DNA of 64,000 nucleotides from positions 186,001 through 250,000 of the forward strand of contig JBGSHM010000001.1 of NCBI GenBank assembly GCA_041752235.1, written 5' to 3'. Position 1 is the first letter of the stretch. Every line of letters begins with the position of its first letter. Source of the DNA: SpSt-398 sp041752235. Lineage in GTDB: Bacteria > Bacteroidota > Bacteroidia > Chitinophagales > Chitinophagaceae. The position numbers and the translations under genes are program-made. Below, in pieces: positions 33,722 through 42,763 of this stretch. The notes beneath the pieces were generated by a model that saw nothing but the letters and a program-made list of their open reading frames with translations, was not told where the DNA came from and made no database searches.

Positions 33722-34842
33722 CAGGAAAGAATGATGATATCCACCTCATTTTTTGACAAGGCTTTTAATAGTTTGCGAAACACGCCTGTTTCCCATATTA
33801 CCCGAAACAAATTTAGGTGAGGTTTGCCGATACAAACGGTGGTGATCTGTTTTTCTTCCACGACCCGGAGTATGGCCCCGGCCACATCTTCATCTTTCAT
33901 CTGTAGTACAACCGCACCAAGTTCCGTTGCATTCTTGAAATTATTGATGAGGTGGCGCTGAGCGGCAAGGGGGATTTTCTCGGTAGACTCTCTGGATGTT
34001 TGCACATACAACACCCACCACTGGCTGTTATAATAGGAAGCCAGACGGGCTGTTTTGCGAATAATGTTTTGGGCCATTTCCTGGTTGGATGAGATACAGG
34101 CCAGAAAATGTTCGTGTCTCCAGGGCCTTTCCCGGGCAGATACTTCGTGATCCACTTTTCGTTCTACCTGTCCGGCGACTTCTTTAAGCGCCAGTTCCCT
34201 TAGCTGAAGGATCTTCTCGGGTTTAAAGAAGTTTTGAAGGGCGAGCTGTACTTTGGAGTGGTCATAGATTTTTCCCTCCTTCAACCGGGTGATAAGTTCA
34301 TCTGCCGTGAGATCAATATTCACCACTTCATCAGCGATCTGGAGAATTTTATCGGGTACCCTTTCTTTTACTTCCACCCCCGTGATCTCTTTTACATCTT
34401 CATTGATGCTTTCAATATGTTGAATGTTGACAGCGGTGATGACATCAATACCGGCTTCGAGAATATCCAGCACATCCAGCCAGCGTTTTTCATTCCGGCT
34501 TCCCGGTATATTGGTATGGGCGAGTTCATCCACGATCACCACGGTAGGGTGTAAGAGAAGAATGGCCTGGACATCCAATTCGTCCAACTCTTTTCCCTTA
34601 TAGAAGGCTTTTCGTCGGGGTATGACAGGAAGGCCCGCGGTTAATGCTTCGGTCTCTTTTCTTCCATGGGTTTCGATATAACCGATCTTGATATTGACCC
34701 CATTGCGCAAGAGGCTGTGTGCCTCCTGAAGCATGCGGTAACTTTTTCCCACACCGGCGCTCATGCCAATATAGATCTTGAGCTTGCCCTTGGCTTCTTT
34801 TTTCAGCTTATCCATCCATATGTCAGCTTCCTGATCGGGCAT
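33721..34842 (-). CDS. kdpD: KdpD-type sensor protein lacking the kinase domain
   Basis: 373 residues, equal to the N-terminal cytoplasmic part of KdpD. KdpD domain: Walker A-like GMSAGVGKS at 26-34, VDELAHTNIPGSRNEKR near 111-127, and DVITAVNIQHIES. A universal-stress-protein-like domain follows (about 240-373, HFLACISSNQEMAQNIIRK; ITTVCIGKP). The four membrane helices and the kinase of classical KdpD are absent; a separate kinase gene follows with a 1-base overlap. It probably senses the cytoplasmic K+ or ATP state and acts with that kinase. Confidence 0.9.
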   Translation of the reverse strand: MPDQEADIWMDKLKKEAKGKLKIYIGMSAGVGKSYRMLQEAHSLLRNGVNIKIGYIETHGRKETEALTAGLPVIPRRKAFYKGKELDELDVQAILLLHPTVVIVDELAHTNIPGSRNEKRWLDVLDILEAGIDVITAVNIQHIESINEDVKEITGVEVKERVPDKILQIADEVVNIDLTADELITRLKEGKIYDHSKVQLALQNFFKPEKILQLRELALKEVAGQVERKVDHEVSARERPWRHEHFLACISSNQEMAQNIIRKTARLASYYNSQWWVLYVQTSRESTEKIPLAAQRHLINNFKNATELGAVVLQMKDEDVAGAILRVVEEKQITTVCIGKPHLNLFRVIWETGVFRKLLKALSKNEVDIIILS

Positions 34843-34847
34843 GGTTA

Positions 34848-35933
34848 TTAGAATGAGATCGCCATAGAGGCGGTTAAAAAAGTTTCTGATTTAACAGCTT
34901 GGTTGTCCTTGGTGAATTGGGGTTCTTTCCCCTGGAAATGCCGCAATTCAAGTCGCACCAGCATATTGTCTGACGGCTTATGATCTACATTGAAGGATAA
35001 CCCTGTTGTCTTGAACCCACCTGGCTGTGTACTGGAAATAATTACCCCGTTCTCATCGGCATAGTATTCATATCGTCCCGCAATGCCCCATTGGTCATTC
35101 AATGAATATTTCAGAATTCCCACGGGAGCGAACCAGGTATTTACCCCGGTTCCGTTCATTGTTTTCTCTTCGGTGCCGATGTCCAATCCAAGGATAAGGC
35201 TCCAATTTTCAGCAAGATTTGTTTGGGCATACAGGTTATGAAAGGTACGGAACAAACGGGCGGAATCGGGTTTATCTGCGCCAAAGAAACTGCTATAGTT
35301 GATGACCGTATTTTCGGTTGGTTTGAATTGGATCTGAGCGCCGGTGCTGATCATTGAATTTCCAGCTACCCGTTGAATACGTTGCCAGCCATTGAGTGCG
35401 AGTGCCGACAGCGTCCATTTTTTATTGGGAGAAAGATAGGTGAGCTTGGTGCCGGCTTCATAGTAGGGTGAGTTATCGGCCAGGATGCTTCTGGTTAAGG
35501 TCCAGCAATCCTTGCTGATGGCACTCTCAAATCCGATATGCGAAGCAAAGATTCCGGCATCAAGCCAGAGCTCGCTTTTTTTGCTAAGCTTAACACCGGC
35601 ATTGGCTTCATAAACATTCTTGAGTACACCCGGTTCTGCGGCATAGTTTGCATTCATGTAGGTGCCGGCAGCCAAGACCAGGTTGGCCCTTACCCGATCA
35701 GCAGAATAGGCCGCTTTAACAAAGCCCAGGTTCAGGTTGAATTCATTGTGCCGGTTATGGCTATACACAAAACCAGGCCGGTTGTTGTCTCCGGGTTTGT
35801 TAAAAGAGTATTGATAATAGGTTTCCAGATAAGCGCTGAATGTCAACGCTGGAGTTTGCGTTTCTTTATTTTCAGTTTGTGCTTGTCCATTCAGGAAAAG
35901 AAAAACAAACACAAGGGAGATCATTGTTTTCAT
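34848..35933 (-). CDS. kdp-operon outer membrane porin
   Basis: 361 residues from the ATG at 35931-35933 with a signal peptide (MKTMISLVFVFLFLNGQAQ). The rest is a beta-barrel of about 14-16 strands (FNLNLGFVKAAYSADRVRAN; WSLILGLDIGTEE; MLVRLELRHFQGKE) ending in an aromatic C-terminal residue (SMAISF), as in the BBP2/OmpL-like porins. Located between kdpC and kdpD with gaps of 25 and 5 bp, it most likely admits K+ across the outer membrane for the Kdp pump; this is inference from operon position. Confidence 0.85.
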   Translation of the reverse strand: MKTMISLVFVFLFLNGQAQTENKETQTPALTFSAYLETYYQYSFNKPGDNNRPGFVYSHNRHNEFNLNLGFVKAAYSADRVRANLVLAAGTYMNANYAAEPGVLKNVYEANAGVKLSKKSELWLDAGIFASHIGFESAISKDCWTLTRSILADNSPYYEAGTKLTYLSPNKKWTLSALALNGWQRIQRVAGNSMISTGAQIQFKPTENTVINYSSFFGADKPDSARLFRTFHNLYAQTNLAENWSLILGLDIGTEEKTMNGTGVNTWFAPVGILKYSLNDQWGIAGRYEYYADENGVIISSTQPGGFKTTGLSFNVDHKPSDNMLVRLELRHFQGKEPQFTKDNQAVKSETFLTASMAISF

Positions 35934-35958
35934 AAAAGTATGCTTGAGAAAATTTTGT

Positions 35959-36510
35959 TTACAATTCATCCAAGACGATATTAAGTTTTAATACATGGAC
36001 GGCATCAGGCCCAAACGGAATTCTCTCGGTGTTCTTTTCCACCAGTTCCCGGAGGATTGACTCGGGTAGCTTGCGGGCAGCGGCTACTCTTTTCACCTGG
36101 ATATATGCAGCAGCAGGAGAAATATGGGGATCCAACCCACTGCCACTGGCCGTTACCAGATCGGAGGGAATATCCTTTCGATCGATCCCGGGGTTGTGGA
36201 CCAAAAAGCTATCGATTCGCTCTTCCACCAATTTCAGATAGTCAGGATTGGATGGTCCTTTATTACTCCCGGCAGATCCTGCTGCATTGTAATCCACCGC
36301 AGAAGGCCGCCCCCAAAAGTATCGGTCTTCGGTAAATTTTTGTCCGATACGTTCATATCCCACCACTTTTCCTTTGAACTCAAGGGTTTCTCCTTTACCA
36401 CCATTGGGTGTCGCTTTTCCAGCGAGGGCAACCACGAGCGGGTATATTAGTGCACAGAGAATGATCAGTCCAAGTGAAAGTTTTAAGGCAATCAGTACAT
36501 TCTTTTTCAT
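35959..36510 (-). CDS. kdpC: potassium-transporting ATPase subunit C
   Basis: 183 residues with one N-terminal membrane helix (about 8-30). KdpC hallmarks are FTEDRYFWGRPSAVDYNAA, GSNKGPSNPDY and VTASGSGLDPHISPAAAYIQ. KdpC is a periplasmic-facing subunit of the KdpFABC high-affinity K+ pump and supports its assembly and K+ affinity. It starts 10 bp after the kdpB stop. Confidence 0.97.
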   Translation of the reverse strand: MKKNVLIALKLSLGLIILCALIYPLVVALAGKATPNGGKGETLEFKGKVVGYERIGQKFTEDRYFWGRPSAVDYNAAGSAGSNKGPSNPDYLKLVEERIDSFLVHNPGIDRKDIPSDLVTASGSGLDPHISPAAAYIQVKRVAAARKLPESILRELVEKNTERIPFGPDAVHVLKLNIVLDEL

Positions 36511-36520
36511 GTTCTTTTTT

Positions 36521-38569
36521 TTACATAAACAATCCTAATAAAAGATCTATGGCTTTGATCCCAATGAAAGGGACGATGACGCCACCCAATCCATAGATCA
36601 GCAGGTTTCTTCGTAGCAGGGCAGAGGCACCAATGGGTTTGTAGGCCACACCTTTCAATGCCAGTGGAATGAGCAAGGGAATGATGATGGCATTAAAGAT
36701 GACAGCAGCCAGTACAGCGCTTTCCGGACTTTTCAACCCCATAATATTTAATGCTTGCAAGGCCGGGATAGAGCTGATGAACAAAGCCGGGACGATGGCA
36801 AAGTATTTGGCTACATCATTGGCAATGGAGAACGTGGTGAGTGTTCCCCGGGTGATCAATAATTGTTTTCCGATCTCTACCACCTCGATAAGTTTGGTGG
36901 GGTCATTGTCCAGGTCCACCATGTTTCCGGCTTCTTTGGCTGCCTGGGTTCCGCTGTTCATGGATACACCCACATCTGCCTGCGCCAGGGCTGGGGCATC
37001 ATTGGTGCCATCGCCCATCATGGCCACGAGTTTTCCGGAAGCCTGTTCGTTTCGGATATAATTCATTTTGTCTTCCGGTTTGGCCTCCGCGATAAAATCA
37101 TCCACACCCGCTTTTTCGGCAATGTATTTTGCAGTGAGTGGATTGTCACCGGTGACCATTACGGTCTTTACTCCCATTTTGCGTAACCTTTCAAATCGCT
37201 CCTGAATACCGGGTTTAATGATATCCTGTAATTCGATCACGCCTTTTGCTTCTTCATTCACGGCAACCACCAATGGAGTGCCGCCATTAGCTGCGATCTC
37301 TTTTACTTTTTGCTCGATCATTTCCGGTACGTTATTTCCGCGTTGGATCACCAGATTACGTATACTGTCAAACGCTCCTTTACGGATGCGAAGACCTTGC
37401 GGGGTATCGACACCTGAGCTTCGGGTTTCAGCGGTGAACCTGACAAATTGATAACCGCTGAGGTCTGTAGGCAACGCAAGGCTTTCCTTGGCATGTTGAC
37501 GCGCCAATTCAAGGATCGACTTGCCTTCGGGTGTTTCATCCGCCAATGAACTCAAGGCTGACCATTGAATAAAATCGCTATCGCTGGTTTCGCTGGCTGC
37601 ATAGAAATGGGTGGCTTTGCGGTTGCCGATCGTGATGGTGCCTGTTTTATCCAACAACAATACATCCACATCACCGGCTGTTTCAACTGCCTTGCCGCTT
37701 TTTGCGATCACATTGGCCCGAAGGGCGCGATCCATTCCCGCAATACCGATCGCGGATAATAACCCACCGATGGTGGTAGGGATCAAACAGACGAAGAGGG
37801 AAATATATGCGGCAATGGTAATGGGTGTATTGGCATAATCCGCAAACGGTTTAAGGGTAACCACCACGATCACGAAGATGAGGGTAAAGGCGGCCAATAA
37901 GATAGTCAGGGCGATCTCATTGGGTGTTTTTTGCCGGGAAGCGCCTTCCACCAGCGCGATCATTTTGTCCAGAAAAGATTCACCAGGCGCCGTCGTTACC
38001 CGCACCACGATACGATCACTCAATACTTTAGTGCCACCAGTGACGGAGGAACGGTCACCGCCAGCTTCCCGGATCACGGGTGCCGACTCGCCGGTAATGG
38101 CCGATTCATCGATGGTGGCAATACCTTGTTCGATCTCTCCATCCATGGGGATGATATCTCCTGCCTCACAGACAAAGAGGTCATTCAGTTTAAGTGAAGA
38201 GGAAGAAACAGTTTGGTAGTCTTTCCCAGTTAGTTTTTTCGCCGGTGTGTCCTCTCTGGTTCGGCGCAGGCTTTCTGCCTGGGCTTTGCCTCTTGCTTCA
38301 GCAAGGGCTTCGGCAAAATTCGCAAACAATACGGTGATCAACAGGATGAGGAAGATGACGAGATTATAGGTCAGACTTCCCTCGGTATTGTCGCCGCTGA
38401 TCATTTGATAGATACAGACAGCGAGCATGATGGCTGTGCCGATCTCCACTGTAAACATGACCGGGTTACGGAATAATTGAACGGGGTTCAATTTGAGAAA
38501 GGACTGCCGTATGGCGGTGCCCATCATGGCCGGGTCAAATAGTTTGATATTTCGGGTATGTTTCGACAT
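36521..38569 (-). CDS. kdpB: potassium-transporting P-type ATPase subunit B
   Basis: 682 residues, standard KdpB length. The phosphorylation site is DKTGTIT (Asp307), the actuator motif ITGESAP near 158-164, the hinge GDGTNDAPALAQADVG near 520, and the regulatory serine site is in the same TGES loop. The membrane helices include the ion-path motif LIPTTIGGLLSAIG. KdpB hydrolyses ATP to drive K+ uptake through KdpA. It lies 23 bp after kdpA. Confidence 0.98.
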   Translation of the reverse strand: MSKHTRNIKLFDPAMMGTAIRQSFLKLNPVQLFRNPVMFTVEIGTAIMLAVCIYQMISGDNTEGSLTYNLVIFLILLITVLFANFAEALAEARGKAQAESLRRTREDTPAKKLTGKDYQTVSSSSLKLNDLFVCEAGDIIPMDGEIEQGIATIDESAITGESAPVIREAGGDRSSVTGGTKVLSDRIVVRVTTAPGESFLDKMIALVEGASRQKTPNEIALTILLAAFTLIFVIVVVTLKPFADYANTPITIAAYISLFVCLIPTTIGGLLSAIGIAGMDRALRANVIAKSGKAVETAGDVDVLLLDKTGTITIGNRKATHFYAASETSDSDFIQWSALSSLADETPEGKSILELARQHAKESLALPTDLSGYQFVRFTAETRSSGVDTPQGLRIRKGAFDSIRNLVIQRGNNVPEMIEQKVKEIAANGGTPLVVAVNEEAKGVIELQDIIKPGIQERFERLRKMGVKTVMVTGDNPLTAKYIAEKAGVDDFIAEAKPEDKMNYIRNEQASGKLVAMMGDGTNDAPALAQADVGVSMNSGTQAAKEAGNMVDLDNDPTKLIEVVEIGKQLLITRGTLTTFSIANDVAKYFAIVPALFISSIPALQALNIMGLKSPESAVLAAVIFNAIIIPLLIPLALKGVAYKPIGASALLRRNLLIYGLGGVIVPFIGIKAIDLLLGLFM

Positions 38570-38592
38570 GGTCGTGGATATTTATCAGTTGT

Positions 38593-40308
38593 TTATTTCA
38601 TGGAAAAGTATTCAGCCAGTGGTCCAAGGGCCAGGGCAGGCAAATAAGAAAGGGCGGTAAGAATCAGGATGACGGTTAATGTCATGACACCAAACGTGAG
38701 CGAGTCGATCCGAAGGGTACCCGGAGAATCGGGGATGTATTTTTTATTGGCCAACCATCCAATGATGGCAATGGGACCAATGATGGGTAAATAACGCCCG
38801 AGTAGCAATACGATCCCGGTTGTGTAATTCCAGAATGGGTTATTATCACCAAGTCCTTCAAAACCGCTGCCATTATTGGCATTGGCAGAGGTGTATTCAT
38901 ATAGTACCTCCGAAAATCCATGATAGGATGGGTTATTGAGCCAGGCACCGGGTTTCACCGTCCAGGCTAATTCGGGATGATGGGCCACCAGATAAATCGC
39001 CAAAGCCGTAAACCCTTTGATGAGAAAGGCCGATAACAGGGTTATCAAAGCGGCGACTTTTACCTCACGTAATTCAACCTTATGGCCTATGAATTCGTGT
39101 GTACGTCCCACCATCAAGCCCGAAATAAATACCGCGATGATGATGAATATAAAATAGTTGAGTATCCCCACACCCACTCCGCCATAGAGGGCATTGATCA
39201 TCATGTCCAATAAAACCACCGCACCCGAGATCGGCGTCAGGCTATCATGCATACCATTTACCGAGCCATTGGAGGTGGAGGTAGTGGATACACTCCATAA
39301 GGCTGTTGCAGGCGCACCGAGTCGTACCTCCTTACCTTCCATACTTCCTGCTGTTTGGGCGATGCCTGATTGGTCAATAGCCGGATTGCCTTTTGATTCA
39401 AAATAGATATTGATGAAACAGAAACTGACAAAGAGCAGGGTCATCACGCCGAAGATCACATAGGCCAGTTTCTTTTTCTGAATATAGAAACCCAGGGCAA
39501 AGACCAGCGCGATCGGGATCAACAGGATTGCGATGGTTTCAGCGGCATTGGTCCAATAGTTTGGATTTTCAAGCGGGTGAGCGGAGTTTACACCAAACCA
39601 TCCGCCACCATTTGTTCCCAGTTGTTTGATGGCGATCATACCCGCAGCGGGGCCGCGGGATACCTGTACTGTATCTCCTTGCAACGTAGTGATCGTGTCT
39701 TTGCCATCATAGCTGGAAGGCGTACCCTGAAAAGCCAGGAAGATGGCTAATACAAGGCTGAGTGGAAGAAGAATCCTTGTTATGCTTTTTACCAGGTAGT
39801 TCCAGAAATTACCCAGGTTCTGGGTTGTTTTATGTTTCATGCCATTCAGTAAGGCGACCAGACAGGCCATGCCGGTGGCCGCGCTGACAAACTGCAGAAA
39901 GGTGATCACGAAAAGTTGCGTGAAATAGGTAAGTCCAGATTCACCCGAATAGTGTTGCAGGTTGCAGTTCACGAGAAAGCTGACCGCGGTATTAAAGGCC
40001 AGGTCAACCGATTGACCAGCATTGCCATCCGGGTTGAGTGGAAGTTTATCCTGAAAGATCAAGAGCACCATCGCATAAACCAGCCAGAGGGCATTGATGG
40101 TTAACATCGCTTTGAGGAATTGTTTCCAGTTCATGGGATCACGCGGGTCTATCCCACTGGTACGAAACAGAAGCCGCTCCAGGGGCGCCATAAAATCAAG
40201 CAGGGTCTTTTCCCCGCCATATACACGCGCGATGTATTTCCCCATAGGGAAGGCGAGTATTAAGGTGACGAGGAATATAAGGGCTACGCCAAAAATTTCT
40301 CCATTCAT
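38593..40308 (-). CDS. kdpA: potassium-transporting ATPase subunit A
   Basis: 571 residues from the ATG at 40306-40308 (MNGEIFGVALIFLVTLIL); the longer frame upstream would swallow kdpF. About ten membrane helices. Selectivity-filter segments typical of KdpA are visible: NCNLQHYSGESGLTYFTQ, GTNGGGWFGVNSAHPLENP and NNGSGFEGLGDNNPFWN. It forms the K+ channel-like part of KdpFABC in the inner membrane. Confidence 0.97.
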   Translation of the reverse strand: MNGEIFGVALIFLVTLILAFPMGKYIARVYGGEKTLLDFMAPLERLLFRTSGIDPRDPMNWKQFLKAMLTINALWLVYAMVLLIFQDKLPLNPDGNAGQSVDLAFNTAVSFLVNCNLQHYSGESGLTYFTQLFVITFLQFVSAATGMACLVALLNGMKHKTTQNLGNFWNYLVKSITRILLPLSLVLAIFLAFQGTPSSYDGKDTITTLQGDTVQVSRGPAAGMIAIKQLGTNGGGWFGVNSAHPLENPNYWTNAAETIAILLIPIALVFALGFYIQKKKLAYVIFGVMTLLFVSFCFINIYFESKGNPAIDQSGIAQTAGSMEGKEVRLGAPATALWSVSTTSTSNGSVNGMHDSLTPISGAVVLLDMMINALYGGVGVGILNYFIFIIIAVFISGLMVGRTHEFIGHKVELREVKVAALITLLSAFLIKGFTALAIYLVAHHPELAWTVKPGAWLNNPSYHGFSEVLYEYTSANANNGSGFEGLGDNNPFWNYTTGIVLLLGRYLPIIGPIAIIGWLANKKYIPDSPGTLRIDSLTFGVMTLTVILILTALSYLPALALGPLAEYFSMK

Positions 40309-40312
40309 GGGA

Positions 40313-40393
40313 TCAGAATTTTTCAGGTTTGAGCAATACAAAAAGCAGATAGGCAAAAACGCCAAGGGCAATGAGAAAGAGGATGTTCATCAT
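40313..40393 (-). CDS. kdpF: KdpF small membrane subunit
   Basis: 26 residues, starting MMN and consisting of one membrane helix (FLIALGVFAYLLFVLL) followed by a KPEKF tail, the KdpF pattern. It sits 4 bp upstream of kdpA, the usual kdpF position. KdpF is a lipid-like peptide that stabilises the Kdp complex. Confidence 0.88.
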   Translation of the reverse strand: MMNILFLIALGVFAYLLFVLLKPEKF

Positions 40394-40463
40394 AGATGAC
40401 CGTTTTGGTGACCCTGAATGGATCACGAAACGGATGCCAAAGCCAATCTTGGCCAACAAGCAC

Positions 40464-40549
40464 TGATTTTGAAGGGATTAAATAAACTAAGTAAGAGGAC
40501 GGGAATAGAGAATCCTTTTCATTTTGAAAAACACCCTGTCATTTTGAAA
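40464..40549. promoter_or_regulatory. direct repeats in the kdp leader (possible regulator sites)
   Basis: Three copies of T(C/G)ATTTTGAA(A/G): 40464-40474, 40519-40529 and 40539-40549. Spacings of 55 and 20 bp are near whole helical turns. The middle copy is a dyad (TTTTCATTTTGAAAA). They lie between the NtrC-type regulator and kdpF and could be its upstream binding sites; the last overlaps the regulator stop codon. Confidence 0.4.
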
Positions 40550-41891
40550 GGGTCTCATCCAACTTGTATTCTTCGATCTTGCGATAGAGGGTGGTTAAAC
40601 CAATACCCAACTGCTCGGCTGCCTTTGTTTTGTTTCCTTTGGTAAGGGTAAGCACATGGGCGATATGTCTTTTCTCCATATGGGCGAGATTGGTCGAGAA
40701 CTCAGCGGGGTTATTTTTTTTCAGTTCTGGTGGAAGATGGTCAACCAATAATTCATTTCCCGTGGCAAGGATCATGGCGCGTTCGATGACATTCTTGAGT
40801 TCGCGGATATTTCCTTTCCAATGGTATTGTTGAAGGGCTTGTAAAAAAGCCGGGGAGATGGTATGTGCCTGGGAATGGGTTTTATTCGAAAGTTGCCGCA
40901 AGAAATGACTGGCCAGAACGGGAATATCGGCCTGTCTTTCGCGCAAGGAGGGGAGATGAATGGCAAATACGTTCAGGCGATAGAATAGATCTTCGCGAAA
41001 CCGGCCTTCTTTAACTTCTGTGTCCATGTCACGGTGCGTGGCGGCGATCAACCGGATATTCACTTTGATGGTTTTGGTATCGCCCACTTTGATGAATTCG
41101 CCTGTTTCCAGCACCCGGAGCAATTTTGCCTGCAGGTCAAGCGGCATTTCCCCGATCTCATCCATAAACAAGGTACCCAGGTGGGCTTCTTCCATCAATC
41201 CTTTTTTGTCTTTATGGGCACCGGTAAAGGCACCGGCCTTGTGGCCAAACAATTCACTTTCGAGAATATCTCTGCCAAACGCACTGCAGTTGATGGCGAC
41301 AAAGGGTTGTTTATTTCTGGCCCCTGCCTGGTGAATGGCCTGGGCAAATACTTCCTTACCTGTTCCTGTTTCCCCGGTAAGTAATACCGTGGAATCGGTG
41401 CTGGCCACTTTTTGCGCAAGAGCCACTGCCTCCCGAATGACGGGTGATTCCCCAATGATCGAAGCAAAACTGTATTTTTTCTCGACTCTCTTTTCCAGGT
41501 GTTTCAGTTTTCTTCGGAGTAAGATCTGGTCCTGTAAGCGATGGAGCAAGGGGATGAGCCGGTCATTGTCATTTCCTTTTACGAGATAGTCATAGGCTCC
41601 GTTCCGGATGGCTTGTATCCCATCGGGGATATTTCCATAGGCGGTGAGCATCACGATCTCGGTATCCGGGTTGAATTTTTTGATCTCGGGAATAAAATCC
41701 ACCCCATTGCCATCCGGCAAACGCACATCACATAAGACAATATCTACGGATTGTGATTGTAATGGTTTTCGGGCTTCGGCTAAATTCGACGCTTCGTATA
41801 CAGGGAACCCTTCCAATTTGAGGATGCGTCCGGTAAGTTGCCGGAGTTGTTGTTCATCATCGATGAGAAGAATGGAAATGGCCGGGGACAT
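40539..41891 (-). CDS. sigma-54-dependent NtrC-type response regulator (kdp cluster)
   Basis: 450 residues. The receiver domain has Asp10/Asp11 and the phospho-acceptor Asp55 (CDVRLP). The AAA domain has Walker A GETGTGKE (173-180), the sigma-54 contact loop GAFTGA (220-225) and Walker B MDEIGEM. A Fis-type helix-turn-helix closes the protein (GNKTKAAEQLGIGLTTLYRK, about 420-440). It takes the place that KdpE holds in other bacteria, 145 bp upstream of kdpF on the same strand, so kdp transcription here would depend on sigma-54. A TAACTTTG box 4 bp before its ATG suggests a leaderless transcript. Confidence 0.92.
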   Translation of the reverse strand: MSPAISILLIDDEQQLRQLTGRILKLEGFPVYEASNLAEARKPLQSQSVDIVLCDVRLPDGNGVDFIPEIKKFNPDTEIVMLTAYGNIPDGIQAIRNGAYDYLVKGNDNDRLIPLLHRLQDQILLRRKLKHLEKRVEKKYSFASIIGESPVIREAVALAQKVASTDSTVLLTGETGTGKEVFAQAIHQAGARNKQPFVAINCSAFGRDILESELFGHKAGAFTGAHKDKKGLMEEAHLGTLFMDEIGEMPLDLQAKLLRVLETGEFIKVGDTKTIKVNIRLIAATHRDMDTEVKEGRFREDLFYRLNVFAIHLPSLRERQADIPVLASHFLRQLSNKTHSQAHTISPAFLQALQQYHWKGNIRELKNVIERAMILATGNELLVDHLPPELKKNNPAEFSTNLAHMEKRHIAHVLTLTKGNKTKAAEQLGIGLTTLYRKIEEYKLDETLSK

Positions 41892-41895
41892 AGAG

Positions 41896-41903
41896 CAAAG
41901 TTA
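41896..41903 (-). promoter_or_regulatory. candidate -7 box of a leaderless transcript (NtrC-type regulator)
   Basis: TAACTTTG on the minus strand, 4 bp before the ATG, overlapping the end of the upstream DUF4198 gene. Confidence 0.4.
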
Positions 41904-42698
41904 CTGGTATCCCCACACATAACTTCCCCAATAGCTTTGCCATTGTGCTTTGGGGTCTTTATCCAACCGGATCATATGGACCGAACTGATCATCCATTGA
42001 CCATTTACATATACGGGAAAGGCGACAAGACCATTTTCGTCTGTCGAGAGATCGGTCATCTTGGATTGGCCTCCGGCCCGGTGCCAGACCTTGACCAGTG
42101 CATTGGCCAGGGGTTTTTTCTGAAAAAACAATTTAGCCTTGAGTGTATCCCCGTCTTTCAATAGGTAGGGATTGGATTGGGGTATGATATCAAGCGGCAG
42201 GGAGGTCGCGGTCTTATAAACATTATTTTGAATGGAACCGATCTGGACCAATGTTTTGGAACAACGTTGATAATATTCGCGGCCCATGCTGTCCGTCTCC
42301 CCATTCTCGGCGCGAATCCGGATGGTGCTTTGCAGACCGTCCTCTTTTAAATATTCGGTGAATTTGGCAGGCTCCAGTTCGATAAAGGAGTTGGTGCTGT
42401 TGAAAGCGATCAATGCATTTCCTTCGTCATAGATATTTAATTGGAGGGAGTCGCCGCTGGCCTCGGTGAGATGATCGGAGATATCGGTTTGTACGCCTCC
42501 ATAGTAGAGGTGGAGGGAGTTGATCTTGTCTTTGTTGCCTTTCCAGTTCTCGCCTTCAAAGTTTTCGCCCACATTGAAGCGTATATTGATGGGCTCGCCT
42601 CTTTTGTAAATGAATTTTTCTGGTTGAAGCCAAAACTCGTGAGCGCTGGTCAAAATCAGGAGAATCAAAAGGAGTGAATAGTTCCCTATTTTTCTCAT
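41901..42698 (-). CDS. DUF4198 domain protein
   Basis: 265 residues with a short signal peptide (about 1-19, ending SAHEF). The start HEFWLQPEKFIYKRGEPINI matches DUF4198 proteins, beta-rich periplasmic proteins often linked to metal uptake (NikM/CbiK-like). After the signal cleavage the histidine-first motif (His20) could bind metal. The C-terminal half (DTLKAKLFFQKKPLANALVK) is an Ig-like sandwich. It ends 9 bp before the NtrC-type regulator gene, but no functional link is evident. Confidence 0.8.
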   Translation of the reverse strand: MRKIGNYSLLLILLILTSAHEFWLQPEKFIYKRGEPINIRFNVGENFEGENWKGNKDKINSLHLYYGGVQTDISDHLTEASGDSLQLNIYDEGNALIAFNSTNSFIELEPAKFTEYLKEDGLQSTIRIRAENGETDSMGREYYQRCSKTLVQIGSIQNNVYKTATSLPLDIIPQSNPYLLKDGDTLKAKLFFQKKPLANALVKVWHRAGGQSKMTDLSTDENGLVAFPVYVNGQWMISSVHMIRLDKDPKAQWQSYWGSYVWGYQ

Positions 42699-42707
42699 GG
42701 CGTGATA

Positions 42708-42763
42708 AATTATTAATTATTGATTATGGGATAGTCGAAATTAATAATTAATAATTAATAATT
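42708..42763. repeat. inverted heptad array after mlaF (E2)
   Basis: Left AATTATT-type units (42708-42727) and right units AATTAAT x3 plus a half unit (42739-42763) pair around GGGATAGTCG. The mlaF stop (42763-42765) overlaps the array end. Confidence 0.85.

Noticed and set aside
40394..40538. Canonical sigma-54 promoter before kdpF
   Set aside because: No GG-N10-GC element with correct spacing was found; only an off-spaced GGCCAAGATTGGC.
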